DNA of 64,000 nt from Neobacillus cucumis (GCF_016908975.1 NZ_JAFBEX010000005.1:62001-126000); one strand, 5' to 3'; positions 1-8,798 are shown, counted from the stretch's first letter. Notes: generated from the letters alone by a model not told the origin. Translations and numbers: made by a program.

Positions 1-338
1 TTGGGGTTGATGTAGCATTTGAGGTAGCTGGAATCGAAGCCACTATTAATACCGCGATTGAATCCACAAAAGCAGAAGGTAATGTGGTGAATATCAGCAT
101 ATGGGAAAAGCCAGCTAGTATCCCAGTCAATAATTTTATTTTAACTGAGAGAAAAATGACTAGTATAATAGCTTATCGCAACATTTTTCCACAAGTTATT
201 CAACTTATTGCCAATGGGCAAATCCAAGCAGCGGAATTAGTGACTAAAAAAATATCTATTGAGCAAATCGTTTCTGAAGGATTTGAAGCATTAACTAAAA
301 ACAAGAACCAAATTAAGATCCTAGTAGATCCCTCCTAA
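1..338 (+). CDS. bdhA: 2,3-butanediol dehydrogenase, C-terminal part (5' end outside window)
   Basis: Only the last ~112 codons are present; the reading frame is open from base 3 and ends at TAA 336-338. The peptide carries the Rossmann-fold tail typical of zinc-dependent medium-chain alcohol dehydrogenases (DVAFEVAG, then a SIWEK segment and LVTKKI). It closely follows the C-terminus of Bacillus BdhA, which interconverts acetoin or diacetyl and 2,3-butanediol with NAD(H) in the cytoplasm. A strong terminator follows. The next gene is an AcoR-type acetoin regulator, which supports a role in C4 overflow metabolism. The catalytic zinc ligands lie upstream of the window and cannot be checked. 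Another NAD-dependent polyol dehydrogenase of this family is the main alternative. Confidence 0.85.
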   Translation, partial: GVDVAFEVAGIEATINTAIESTKAEGNVVNISIWEKPASIPVNNFILTERKMTSIIAYRNIFPQVIQLIANGQIQAAELVTKKISIEQIVSEGFEALTKNKNQIKILVDPS

Positions 339-360
339 TAATGATTCTATAAAATTATCA

Positions 361-389
361 AGCTATGCGTTTAATGCGCATAGCTTTTT
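361..389 (+). terminator. Rho-independent terminator after bdhA
   Basis: Perfect 9-bp stem AGCTATGCG/CGCATAGCT with a 7-nt loop, followed by five T. It lies 22 bases after the bdhA stop codon and separates it from acoR. Confidence 0.85.
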
Positions 390-578
390 CGAATTTTCTA
401 TATAATGACAATTGTATGATTGAAAGCGCATTCCTAGTTTTGTATAATTAGAATTGTACGTTTAACCAACACGTTTTGACGTATTTCTTCTAATACTCCT
501 TTTTTCTTCGCAAGATTTACAACAAGTAACTATCACAAATAAATGTAGAAAATATTTCCTATGGGTACAGGAGGGTTT

Positions 579-2459
579 ATGAATACTACTTTTTATTTTG
601 ATGCTTGGAAGCGATTTGTTAAAGAAGGAATTCTTGATTCAGCACGGTTGAACAAACGAATTTCGGAATCCTGGCACCGCTGTAAAAAAGAAAAGGTAAA
701 CCCTTATTTAAAAAAAGGCCTGGATTTATTATCAGAAGAAGAACTGAATGCCAAAAAAGTAAAGAATTCTCTGCTGATCGAAATGGCCTCTCCTTATATA
801 AAAAAGATGGATCAGGCGATTAAAGATTCTGGAATGATGGCACTTTTGGTCGATCCGGATGGATATGTTCTATCTTTAACAGGAAACCAACAAACCTTAT
901 CGGATGCAAGAAAAATTAATTTTGTTGAAGGAGTGCGCTGGACTGAGGCAGAGGTCGGTACAAATGCTATTGGGACAGCGTTACAGACAAAAGAAGCGGT
1001 AACGATTAATGGGGCAGAACATTATTCCGTCGCTTCCCATCAATGGAGCTGTTCCGCCACACCTATTTTTCACGATAATGGAAACCTATTGGGGGTCATT
1101 GATGTTTCATGCCCTGTTAACTATTCGCACCCCTTTATGCTTGGAATGGTCACATCGATTTCATATGCCATTGAAAAAGAAATCAGCAAGCGTTGCCATT
1201 TAGAAGAAATAATACTTTTCCAGCAAGCAGGCCACCTGGTAGAGACCTATCAAAGCCAGCCCTTTCTGGTATGTAATCTAAAACAAATGATCATATCAGC
1301 AAGTAAGCCACTTAGGGAAAAGTTCCCTCAATTAATCGGCATGAACCTGTACGAACTATTACATAACGGATACCAAATTGATGTTGAAATGCCATTCCAT
1401 TCAAAGGAAAACAATAGGATCATCGGAAGCTGCTATTTCCTTTCAGAGAGAATTACTCATCGTAAAAACGTATCTTTTCAAGCAAAAAGTCACTCAAAAT
1501 CCTTTATCTTTAAAGGAGAGTGTGGAACGAGTGAGGTTTTTCAAAATACATTAGCCAAAGTTAAGCTTGTAGCTCCAACAGATGCCACCGTGTTTATTTC
1601 AGGTGAAACCGGTTCAGGAAAAGAGCTGATTGCTCGGGCCATTCATGACAACAGCCCCCGAAAAGATGGGCCATTTATTTCAATAAATTGTGGAGCAATC
1701 CCGAAAGACCTTATGGAAAGTGAGCTTTTTGGCTATGTCGAAGGGGCTTTTACCGGGGCAAGACGGCAAGGCTATAAAGGTAAATTTGAACAGGCTCAGG
1801 AAGGGACGATATTTCTTGATGAGATAGGTGAAATCCCGCACTCCATGCAGGTGGCCTTATTGCGTGTACTACAGGAGAAGAAAGTCTCTCCGATTGGGAG
1901 TACGAGGGAAATCCCATTGGATGTCCGTTTTATTACAGCAACCCACCGTGATATTACGAAACTTGTAAAAGATGGGGATTTTCGGGAAGATCTCTATTAT
2001 CGTTTGAATGTTTATCCAATTGATGTTCCTCCTCTTAGAAGAAGAAAAGAAGATATCCCGCACCTTGTCAGGTATTTCTGTAAAGGAAATGGATGGAACC
2101 TCCCGAATATGGATGATCTTTCTTATAGATTGACAGACTATGAATGGCCAGGGAACATAAGAGAATTAATAAACGTCTTAGAGCGCCTGCACATTATGTC
2201 TCTTGATGAACAGTCAAGTCAGAATATTATCGTTAATAGCTTTGAATCTTTAACTATTAGACATCCATCCAATTCTTCATTAAATGAACAGGAAAATAAA
2301 GAAGAGGCTGAAAAGAAGTTAAATGCCCGAGAAAAAATACAAAAAGACCTAATGCTGGATGCATTAAAAAAGACAAAAGGGAATGTAACCGCAGCGGCGA
2401 AACTACTAGAAATCCCAAGGAGTACTTTTTATAAAAGGCTTCAAAAGTTTGGAATGTAA
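579..2459 (+). CDS. acoR: AcoR-type sigma-54-dependent transcriptional activator
   Basis: Enhancer-binding activator that drives sigma-54 promoters, in Bacillus those of the acetoin dehydrogenase operon. Order of domains: N-terminal GAF-like sensor (~60-200), an intermediate segment, AAA+ domain with Walker A GETGSGKE from residue 342 and the sigma-54 contact loop GAFTGA at about 389-394, and a C-terminal Fis-type helix-turn-helix (GNVTAAAKLLEIPRSTFYKR). An ATG at 561 is in frame, but AGGAGGG at 569-575 lies between it and the ATG at 579. The N-terminus MNTTFYFDAWKRFVK from 579 also matches the AcoR family, so I start there. It is a single gene ending just before a terminator. No acoABCL genes are in the window, so its target operon must be elsewhere. 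Confidence 0.9.
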   Translation: MNTTFYFDAWKRFVKEGILDSARLNKRISESWHRCKKEKVNPYLKKGLDLLSEEELNAKKVKNSLLIEMASPYIKKMDQAIKDSGMMALLVDPDGYVLSLTGNQQTLSDARKINFVEGVRWTEAEVGTNAIGTALQTKEAVTINGAEHYSVASHQWSCSATPIFHDNGNLLGVIDVSCPVNYSHPFMLGMVTSISYAIEKEISKRCHLEEIILFQQAGHLVETYQSQPFLVCNLKQMIISASKPLREKFPQLIGMNLYELLHNGYQIDVEMPFHSKENNRIIGSCYFLSERITHRKNVSFQAKSHSKSFIFKGECGTSEVFQNTLAKVKLVAPTDATVFISGETGSGKELIARAIHDNSPRKDGPFISINCGAIPKDLMESELFGYVEGAFTGARRQGYKGKFEQAQEGTIFLDEIGEIPHSMQVALLRVLQEKKVSPIGSTREIPLDVRFITATHRDITKLVKDGDFREDLYYRLNVYPIDVPPLRRRKEDIPHLVRYFCKGNGWNLPNMDDLSYRLTDYEWPGNIRELINVLERLHIMSLDEQSSQNIIVNSFESLTIRHPSNSSLNEQENKEEAEKKLNAREKIQKDLMLDALKKTKGNVTAAAKLLEIPRSTFYKRLQKFGM

Positions 2460-2530
2460 GGCTGACTTGGTTCAAACCATTTGTTTTTCTAAATTAAAAA
2501 TTAAATGAATTGACGGTAAAAACTTGATTA

Positions 2531-2572
2531 CCTCTTGTTATAAATGAGTTTTGTTTGTAACAAGGGGTTTTT
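2531..2572 (+). terminator. Terminator after acoR
   Basis: Stem CCTCTTGTTA/TAACAAGGGG (10 bp with one wobble pair), 17-nt loop, then five T. It sits 71 bases beyond the acoR stop. Confidence 0.7.
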
Positions 2573-2729
2573 GCTATGAATATTAAACTATAAAAAATAC
2601 CTCCTTTTGTGTTAAATTAGGCAACTTAAGGAAAATTTTTAATAACGTATTAGTAGGGAAAAAAATAATCACATTCATCAGAACCGCAGAACTTGTCTAA
2701 ATATTAGGTAGAAAAGAAGGGATTATTTA

Positions 2730-4322
2730 ATGGTATGGGCTATTTTTATCTTTCTATTGATTGTGTTTATTGTGGGACCGATTACTTTGCTTTTATGGTT
2801 AAATATTTTGGCAAAGAAACCGCAACATTCGATTATCAGAGCACACCCGTATTTGGGATGGATGCGCTACTTATTAGAAAAGATTGGTCCGGAATTCAGG
2901 CAATATTGGTTTGATGATGACAATAGTGGCAAACCATTTTCACGAACCGATTTTTTAGGGCTTGTTTTTTCAGCCAAATATCGAAGTGATCTTTTAAGCT
3001 TTGGTTCCAAACGTGACTTTGATAAGCCTGGGTTTTATATTGCGAATGGTTTGTTTCCCCTATTAAATGAAGAATTAAGGGTGGACAATCAAGAAAAAGT
3101 CCACTCAATGAAGTATAAAATCGATCATGAAGGATTGTTTACTCGTCATGAAAAGTTGGAAAAGGACCAAACAACACGTTGGCTTTACCATGAGGAAGAG
3201 ACAATAATCGTTGGGGGGAATCGGAAATTTCCATGGAAACTTCGTGGTCCATTTGGTGCCTCGGCCACATCTTACGGAGCAGTCGGTGAAAACTATATAC
3301 TTTCAACAGGTCATGGCAGCCGTCTGGCAGGAGGGTCATGGATTAATACGGGGGAGGGCGGAGTTGCACCAGAGCATTTAGAAAGTGGTGTAGATGTGGT
3401 TGCTCAGATTGGCCCTGGTTTATTTGGTTTTCGCGATGATGAGGGGAATTTCTCTATTGATGAATTTAAGTGTAAAGCCGAGGAACCGAATATAAAAGCA
3501 TTTGAGCTTAAATTTGGCCAGGGAGCAAAAATCCGTGGCGGACATCTGGAGGGGTCGAAGGTTACAACCAAAGTAGCAAATATTCGTAAGGTTCCAGTGG
3601 GGAAGACCATTAATTCCCCAAATCGCTTTCCATTTTTGCATAATGCGCCCGAAACCTTGCAGTTTATCAAAATGCTGCAAGATGAAGGTGGAAAACCTGT
3701 TGGAATCAAAATTGTCGTTGGATATCCATCCATCCTGGATGATTTTTTCGAGGCCATGAATAATCTTAGGATTTATCCGGACTTTATTACGGTTGATGGT
3801 GGAGAAGGAGGAACAGGCGCCACTTACAAATCAATGGCAGATACAATGGGGCTTCCTTTATATCCTGCTCTAATTGCGGTTGTTGATAAGGCCCATCAGT
3901 TTGGTCTACGAAAAAAGCTGAAAATTTTTGCTTCAGGAAAGTTAATTTCAGCCGATAAAATTGCGATTGCCATTGCGATTGGTGCAGATGCCGTAAACTC
4001 TGCGCGAGGATTTATGATTGCTAACGGCTGTATTATGGCACTTCAATGTCATACGGGTAAATGCCCTACGGGTGTAACGACCACCGATCCAAAATATCAA
4101 GGAGCACTTGTGCCAGAGGAAAAGAAATGGCGAGTCATGAACTACATCATTAATGTACGTCAAGGTTTGTTTGCCTTAGCTGCGGCTTGCGGCATTGATA
4201 GTCCGCGTAAATTCACTCGTGATCACATAGTATTTAAAGATGTTGATGGAAAAATTAAAAGGTTATCAGAACTGTTTCCAATTCCTGATTCTTTGGATGA
4301 ATTATGTAAAAGAACTTTATAG
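2730..4322 (+). CDS. yerD: FMN-binding glutamate-synthase-domain protein, YerD-like
   Basis: 530-residue single-domain relative of the synthase half of GltB. An N-terminal membrane segment (~2-27) is followed by the TIM-barrel FMN domain. Visible landmarks are GGHLEGSKV, the glycine-rich flavin loop TVDGGEGGTGATY, and a cysteine cluster CIMALQCHTGKC of the kind that holds a 3Fe-4S cluster. It lacks the glutaminase domain of true GOGAT, and no gltD partner is next to it, so its in vivo reaction and electron donor are unknown. The length and the membrane anchor match Bacillus YerD. AAGAAGGG precedes the ATG. It is flanked by terminators on both sides and so is monocistronic. Confidence 0.88.
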   Translation: MVWAIFIFLLIVFIVGPITLLLWLNILAKKPQHSIIRAHPYLGWMRYLLEKIGPEFRQYWFDDDNSGKPFSRTDFLGLVFSAKYRSDLLSFGSKRDFDKPGFYIANGLFPLLNEELRVDNQEKVHSMKYKIDHEGLFTRHEKLEKDQTTRWLYHEEETIIVGGNRKFPWKLRGPFGASATSYGAVGENYILSTGHGSRLAGGSWINTGEGGVAPEHLESGVDVVAQIGPGLFGFRDDEGNFSIDEFKCKAEEPNIKAFELKFGQGAKIRGGHLEGSKVTTKVANIRKVPVGKTINSPNRFPFLHNAPETLQFIKMLQDEGGKPVGIKIVVGYPSILDDFFEAMNNLRIYPDFITVDGGEGGTGATYKSMADTMGLPLYPALIAVVDKAHQFGLRKKLKIFASGKLISADKIAIAIAIGADAVNSARGFMIANGCIMALQCHTGKCPTGVTTTDPKYQGALVPEEKKWRVMNYIINVRQGLFALAAACGIDSPRKFTRDHIVFKDVDGKIKRLSELFPIPDSLDELCKRTL

Positions 4323-4376
4323 TTTAATAGAAATGAACGGGATAAATGTTAATGACTTGTCATTTCAATGACGCAA

Positions 4377-4425
4377 TATAAAAGCATGGTGGTTTTTGAA
4401 AATCTTCAAAGCCACCATGCTTTTA
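4377..4425 (+). terminator. Terminator after yerD
   Basis: Long near-perfect hairpin: AAAAGCATGGTGG pairs with CCACCATGCTTTT, the inner stem continues through TTTGAA/TTCAAA, and T-rich sequence follows. Its A/T symmetry would allow it to act in both directions. Confidence 0.85.
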
Positions 4426-4614
4426 TAAAATTATTAAAATTTACTCACTTTATTGAGTATGTCTAATTGACTAATTTTAACTTATATGTGTAAAATACAT
4501 ATATAGTAATTTCGTAAATTATATTTATAACCAAAATTATTAAACTCTACATACCTCCGTTTCATAGGAGGAAAAAATAGTGATATTTAAAAAAGGACAT
4601 GAGGAGGAATAAAG

Positions 4615-5244
4615 ATGGCACAAAAGGTAATGGAACCAAAAGAAAAAGTTCTTAGTAAGGAAGTTCAAAAAGTAGAGGTTGCAGAAGTTGAGATTCAAGA
4701 AGTAGAGCTGCAAAACGAAACAAGCTATGTTTCAGAGTCATTAATTGAAACATTTTGGGATCAATTTGAAGGTGCAATTTCTTGTAATAGAGAATATAGA
4801 GCACAAGGCCAAGAACTTTTCTTGAATTCTATAAAGCAAACAACAAAGTTCAATGAAGTATACCGCAATACTTTAAAGGGTCTTTTTGAGGATGCAACAA
4901 AAATTAATAGCGATTTGCGTAAAAGCTTATTCCAAATCACTGATATCAATTCTAATGAATATACTCAAGAAGTGACTGAATCTTTAAAAGGTCAAGTAAG
5001 TGAAGTAGCTAATAAATTAGAGGAGCTTTCTTTAACTCCAATTAATACTGCCTTTGACTTAATGGAGAAATCAGAGAAGCTTGTTGAACAAAATAGTGAG
5101 TCATTTATTAGATATACAAATGAAGCATGGAACGCTGGGGAAGCTATCACAGACAACTATTTAAAACAAACTAGGGAAATTCATCAAAATATTGCTCAAC
5201 GATTTGAAGATAGCATTGGTAAACTTGTTGCGCCAAGTAAATAA
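4615..5244 (+). CDS. Phasin-like coiled-coil protein (polyester granule associated?)
   Basis: 209-residue, charged, all-helical protein without signal peptide or membrane segment. Residues ~1-36 are rich in Lys/Glu/Val repeats (KVEVAEVEIQEVEL). The rest (FWDQFEGAI, QELFLNSIKQTTKFNEVYRNTLKGLFEDA, ending NIAQRFEDSIGKL) has the amphipathic-helix texture and size of phasins, which coat polyhydroxyalkanoate granules in Bacillus. I see no diagnostic motif, and no phaC/phaR/phaB gene is in the window, so the function is inference from fold and composition. GGAGG lies 9 bases before the ATG. Other possible identities are a stress or desiccation-type helical protein. Confidence 0.5.
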   Translation: MAQKVMEPKEKVLSKEVQKVEVAEVEIQEVELQNETSYVSESLIETFWDQFEGAISCNREYRAQGQELFLNSIKQTTKFNEVYRNTLKGLFEDATKINSDLRKSLFQITDINSNEYTQEVTESLKGQVSEVANKLEELSLTPINTAFDLMEKSEKLVEQNSESFIRYTNEAWNAGEAITDNYLKQTREIHQNIAQRFEDSIGKLVAPSK

Positions 5245-5313
5245 TAATTTTAAAGAAAAAAACACTCTTAAGTAGATGAGCCCTTCTTGTTAAGGAATAT
5301 TCTATGATTGCAC

Positions 5314-5353
5314 AAAAAAGCAGCTTTACCTCCACTGGCACGCTACTTTTTTT
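5314..5353 (+). terminator. Possible terminator after the phasin-like gene
   Basis: AAAAAAGCAGC can pair with GCTACTTTTTT (one mismatch) across a 17-nt loop, and the right arm is a run of T. It is weaker than the other terminators here. Confidence 0.4.
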
Positions 5354-5432
5354 GATATATTTGAAGTTTTAACAAAAGTTCTTAGTAGGATTAGGTTAAG
5401 ACTGATGGAATAATATATTGGGGGTTTTTGTT

Positions 5433-5558
5433 GTGAATGAACAAGAAGAAATGTTGATTTATAAAACATCTATAATTCTAAAAAAAGATACAAGTAAGAT
5501 GTGCTTAAACGATATTATTGAGGAATTGGTTACTCTCATTGAACAAAAAGAGAATTGA
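5433..5558 (+). CDS. Small protein of unknown function, 41 residues
   Basis: GTG start preceded by GGGGG at 5420-5424 with an 8-base spacer. The product is acidic and hydrophilic, without membrane segment (begins MNEQEEMLIYKTS, ends LVTLIEQKEN). I do not recognise it. It lies between the phasin-like gene and the convergent MFS gene, and a hairpin at 5624-5650 would terminate both. Support is the ribosome binding site and start-to-stop fit only. Confidence 0.4.
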   Translation: MNEQEEMLIYKTSIILKKDTSKMCLNDIIEELVTLIEQKEN

Positions 5559-5623
5559 TATAGGGAGTGGATTTGAAGAATAATCCTTTTCATCATGTCC
5601 ATTGTCACTATGAAATCAATTAT

Positions 5624-5650
5624 AAAAAAGGGACACGAGTGTCCCTTTTG
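5624..5650 (-). terminator. Bidirectional terminator between small ORF and MFS gene
   Basis: Stem AAAAGGGACAC/GTGTCCCTTTT with a tight loop, directly abutting the stop codon of the minus-strand MFS gene. The A-run on its left gives a U-tract for minus-strand transcripts. Confidence 0.8.
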
Positions 5651-7000
5651 CTATTGATTCTGTTTCAGTTTTTGGGGCATCCGAATCGTCAACAGCATAA
5701 TCATGATTCCGATAATCACACAGATGATGGCCATTACATGAAAATGGCTTGTTGTAAATTGCTTCCCGAATAGAATACCCAGTAAGCTAGAAGAAAAAAT
5801 GGTCCCTATGTATCGAGACGTCATAAAAAGTCCCGAAGCAGTACCGGTTTCGGCAGGAGGTACAAACGAGTACAGTGCTGTCTGCAAACCAAGATTGTTG
5901 AAGCCGTTGCTGAATCCAAGAACGGATAAACAACAGAATATCCATACCGCCGGCGATGAAACGTGGATGGTAAGTAGAAGCAAAGAACCTGCAATCATAC
6001 AGGATGTCCCTGCGATTAATGCCGGTTTTGAACCACGATTGTCAATCCAGCGTCCAGCCAAAGGAGAAACGATAATGCCAAAGCCGGCAATGGAAAGCAT
6101 AACAAGACCCGTAGTCTTGGAATCGAAATGGCGAACGTTTTGCAGATAGAGTGGAACTCCAAAGAATATCGAGTAGAAAATCACGTTGACCAGGATAAAC
6201 TGTACGTACACAAGACTCATATTCAGGTTTTCTTTAAGTGATCCTACATTGATAAATGGTTGCGATTGTTTTCTCTCGTATTGATAAAAAACGAAGATCA
6301 AAACCAGGCTTACCAATAGTTCTACCCAGTTAACACCGCTTTCCCATGACAGCAAAAACAATAGCAAGCTTAAAATGGACAGAGTAAATAGAAGGATTCC
6401 GAAAAAATCAATGGTGACTTTCCGGCTTCTATCCCTTCTATCTTTTGGTAGAATAAATATTCCCAGAAAAAAGGCTGCTAAAATGAATGGGAAGTTAACC
6501 AAAAAGATCGCTTGCCAATCCCAGTAATGTGTGAGAAATCCACCAATGGAAGGACCGAATGCGGCGGAAACGGATGAAAAAATCGAAAGCACACCTAGTG
6601 CCTGTGCTTGATTTTCCGTAATTGATTTGCGAATCATTCCCATGCCTGCAGGGAAAAGCGCTGAACTTCCGATTGCCTGGATGATCCTGATCGCAATTAG
6701 CCAGCCAAAACTTGGCGAAAAGGGAGCTGCAAATGAAGCTGCTGCAATCATAACGAGACCGATTAAATATATTTTCTTAAGTCCAAACACATCGCCGAGC
6801 TTTCCCATGACAGGCTGACCAATACCACTTGCAAGATAATATGTGGAGATAAGCCATGATGCATCCGTAAAAGAAAGAGAAAATTGATTTTGGATGCGAG
6901 AAAGCGCAACGGCAATCATCGAAGAATTCAAGGGATTTAGCAGCGTTCCCAAAGCAACGGCAGTAATAAAAAGATAGCGGGTTTTGTTTGTTATAGACAT
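5651..7000 (-). CDS. MFS drug/metabolite exporter (DHA2/EmrB-QacA type)
   Basis: 449-residue inner-membrane protein with regularly spaced hydrophobic helices. Visible MFS signatures are motif A GKLGDVFGLKKIY after TM2 and an antiporter-type motif GPSIGGFLTHYWDWQAIFLVNFP region near TM5. These place it among proton-driven exporters of the DHA2 group. The substrate cannot be read from sequence. CGGAGGGG lies just upstream of the ATG at 7000. There is no membrane-fusion partner (EmrA-like) and no adjacent regulator gene. The 260-base upstream spacer has an AT-rich dyad (ATTATT/AATAAT near 7043-7060) that could be an operator. It is monocistronic. Confidence 0.85.
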   Translation of the reverse strand: MSITNKTRYLFITAVALGTLLNPLNSSMIAVALSRIQNQFSLSFTDASWLISTYYLASGIGQPVMGKLGDVFGLKKIYLIGLVMIAAASFAAPFSPSFGWLIAIRIIQAIGSSALFPAGMGMIRKSITENQAQALGVLSIFSSVSAAFGPSIGGFLTHYWDWQAIFLVNFPFILAAFFLGIFILPKDRRDRSRKVTIDFFGILLFTLSILSLLLFLLSWESGVNWVELLVSLVLIFVFYQYERKQSQPFINVGSLKENLNMSLVYVQFILVNVIFYSIFFGVPLYLQNVRHFDSKTTGLVMLSIAGFGIIVSPLAGRWIDNRGSKPALIAGTSCMIAGSLLLLTIHVSSPAVWIFCCLSVLGFSNGFNNLGLQTALYSFVPPAETGTASGLFMTSRYIGTIFSSSLLGILFGKQFTTSHFHVMAIICVIIGIMIMLLTIRMPQKLKQNQ

Positions 7001-7267
7001 ATGTTTCCCCTCCGGTGATTTTCATTGAAAATGATATAAACAAATTATTGTATTAATAATGATAAAACATATTGGTAGAAAAAGGTACTTAGAGGAACTG
7101 GGGTTTCGTTGATTAAGAGATATAAAGACAATATACATAAGTAGTTTATTGACATAAAAAAAGATTTATTTTCGGGCAGGAGGAAGGTAGTCAGAGTTGA
7201 ATAAGACGACATAAAAATGATGATTTCATCATATTTATCATCAATGAGAGGTTAGAGAGGTGAAAAT

Positions 7268-7453
7268 ATGTTAAGCCATGTATGCAGAAGATTCATCTGG
7301 TTTCTGATTGGAAGTACGATCTTTACTACCTTTATCGGATATGCCCTGATTAAAGCTGGCCTCATTTCATTTCCAAGTCCTAAATCCCAAAGAGCACTGA
7401 ATACTAAAGAGGGTAATCGAAATAGAAGAGTTGGTAAAATTCGAGTGATTTAG
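7268..7453 (+). CDS. Small putative membrane protein, 61 residues
   Basis: ATG preceded by AGAGAGGTGA with good spacing. Residues ~8-33 form a hydrophobic segment (FIWFLIGSTIFTTFIGYALI) and the remainder is basic and polar, suggesting a single-pass inner-membrane protein. I do not recognise a family. It is followed by a tRNA-like remnant rather than another gene. Upstream, around 7218-7245, ATGATGA/TCATCAT repeats could bind a regulator, but this is only a possibility. Confidence 0.4.
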   Translation: MLSHVCRRFIWFLIGSTIFTTFIGYALIKAGLISFPSPKSQRALNTKEGNRNRRVGKIRVI

Positions 7454-7521
7454 AGATTTCTAAATCAACTCTATGTACTTTTAGTTGCTCTGAGGATTAA
7501 TCTTTTCTAAGCGTTTAAGAA

Positions 7522-7608
7522 GATAGTCAAAAAAGACGTTCAGTCTTCAAAACTGCTTGAGACGTGCGTGCCAGGTCTGGTGGGTCCGATTCCCACGCAG
7601 TCCCACCA
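7522..7608 (+). pseudogene. selC: tRNA-Sec-like remnant, 5' acceptor strand missing
   Basis: The 3' two thirds look like a selenocysteine tRNA. The anticodon loop CTTCAAA (TCA at 7547-7549) is closed by CAGT/ACTG. A long variable arm region (7556-7579, AGAC/GTCT stem) follows. The T arm is perfect: GTGGG, loop TCCGATT, CCCAC. After it come exactly eight bases GCAGTCCC, discriminator A and an encoded CCA at 7606-7608. An 8-bp acceptor plus 5-bp T stem is the bacterial tRNA-Sec geometry. The required 5' strand GGGACTGC is nowhere upstream, and the D-arm region (7522-7541) pairs with two mismatches, so the gene appears broken. T55 is C and the discriminator is A rather than G, consistent with decay. 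No selA, selB or selD is in the window. Confidence 0.6.
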
Positions 7609-7684
7609 TCACATCATTTACTTATAACTGTTACTAGAACTCGACTTTATTAATTAGGTGGGCTTTTTTTATCAATTAAAAGTA

Positions 7685-7852
7685 TTATTCTTCAATTAAT
7701 TCTTCTTCAAAGAAAAAGGTTTTTGGATGTTCCTTAACAATGTAAGAGTATCTTTTCATGTTTTTAACATAATGACATTTAGAGATGGTAACTGATTCAC
7801 CAGATGCTTTAATTTTAACTTCTTTCCCAATTGTAAAAAGACTTTCCCTCAT
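7685..7852 (-). CDS. Small conserved-looking protein, 55 residues
   Basis: Starts at the ATG at 7852 because AAGGTG stands six bases upstream; an in-frame ATG at 7876 lacks a binding site. The product begins MRESLFTIGKEVKI, has a central KCHYVKNMKRYSYIV stretch and an acidic end FFEEELIEE. It looks like a small beta-rich soluble protein. I do not recognise the family and neighbours give no clue. Confidence 0.5.
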   Translation of the reverse strand: MRESLFTIGKEVKIKASGESVTISKCHYVKNMKRYSYIVKEHPKTFFFEEELIEE

Positions 7853-8000
7853 TTTTTCACCTTCTTTAGCTTCCAATAATTAATTGGTCAAATTATACCC
7901 TTTGTCGTTGATACATGCTATCTATTATAAGTTTGGCAGGACTTCTTAATAATATCCAGCATTTTTGCTTAAATTACTTGTTCATCAAATTTCTCAAATA

Positions 8001-8034
8001 AATAAGGCAAGCAGTCGGGAACTGGCTTGCCTTA
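8001..8034 (-). terminator. Terminator after the 97-residue gene
   Basis: Perfect 9-bp stem AAGGCAAGC/GCTTGCCTT with AGT/ACT inner pairing, placed nine bases past the minus-strand stop. The U-tract is interrupted (TTATTTATTT on the minus strand). Confidence 0.6.
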
Positions 8035-8042
8035 AATAACTA

Positions 8043-8336
8043 TTATAACTTCCAAGGAGGAAAATCGCTATCTTTTTGTTTCTCATAATTTTTCATTCTA
8101 GAGTATGCATTGCCAAGTCTTGAGACAATAAATCCTTGAGGACCCAAGGTTTCTACATGATCGTTTAACTCTTGAATTCTAATATTTGCAAACATGTTTG
8201 CTACCTCAGCTAAACTTTCAATTGTATCCATTAATTCGGGGTTGTCATTATAATTGCATTTAGCTATGGAGTAAATATAATCTAGTTTATTTCTAATTAG
8301 TTTAAGTGTTTCAATATCAAACTGACTCTTTTGCAT
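8043..8336 (-). CDS. Hypothetical helical protein, 97 residues
   Basis: Well supported as a gene: GAGGAG lies eight bases before the ATG at 8336 and a terminator follows. The product is soluble and predicted helical (IETLKLIRNKLDYIYSIAKC, DTIESLAEVANMFANIRIQELNDHV) with a polar tail. I recognise no family. It is divergent from the HU paralogue across a 462-base spacer. Confidence 0.55.
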   Translation of the reverse strand: MQKSQFDIETLKLIRNKLDYIYSIAKCNYNDNPELMDTIESLAEVANMFANIRIQELNDHVETLGPQGFIVSRLGNAYSRMKNYEKQKDSDFPPWKL

Positions 8337-8798
8337 AATTTTTCACTCCTCATACATAAAGCATATGGGGTTAAAGTGAATTAAGTACCGAAATCGAAGA
8401 ATAAAGGAAATTAAAAAAGATAAGCAAGGCAGAAAGGTCAAATTTTATCAGATTGATATCATATTAGCTTTTTTTAAAAAAACATTGACTAAAATTGATA
8501 TTTAATGATATTATAATAAATTTGATAAATTAGACACCGTGTGCTATCCTTAAAAGAGTAACTAATAATGAATGGATTATTTTTTTAGATAAGTTTCATT
8601 ATTTATCCAATGTCTTCAACTTATATGTTTGTTATACCTCAGTATTTCCACATAATCGATTGTTCTTATTTCTTCTCCGCACAATCATCGATATTTACCG
8701 AATAAGTTTATAAAAATAATTTTTGGGGTTTACCGGTTCGGCGTCTCAACTTTTTGGGTATGTTCGTATTATTTTTTGACTAATTGGAGGTATAACTT
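8337..8798 (+). other. Gene-free spacer upstream of the HU paralogue
   Basis: AT-rich and without a convincing ORF. A possible sigma-A promoter is TTGACT at 8485-8490 and TATTAT at 8509-8514 (18-base spacer), about 285 bases before the HU start, which would imply a long leader. Several short GATATCAT/GATATT repeats lie near 8450-8515. I see no known riboswitch. Confidence 0.3.

Noticed and set aside
5567-6149. Plus-strand open frames of 68 and 116 codons opposite the MFS gene
   Set aside because: They are antisense to a strongly conserved transporter and one crosses its terminator.
8700-8760. Sigma-B-type promoter before the HU paralogue (GTTTAC and GGGTAT)
   Set aside because: The spacer is 22 bases, far outside the 12-15 base range.
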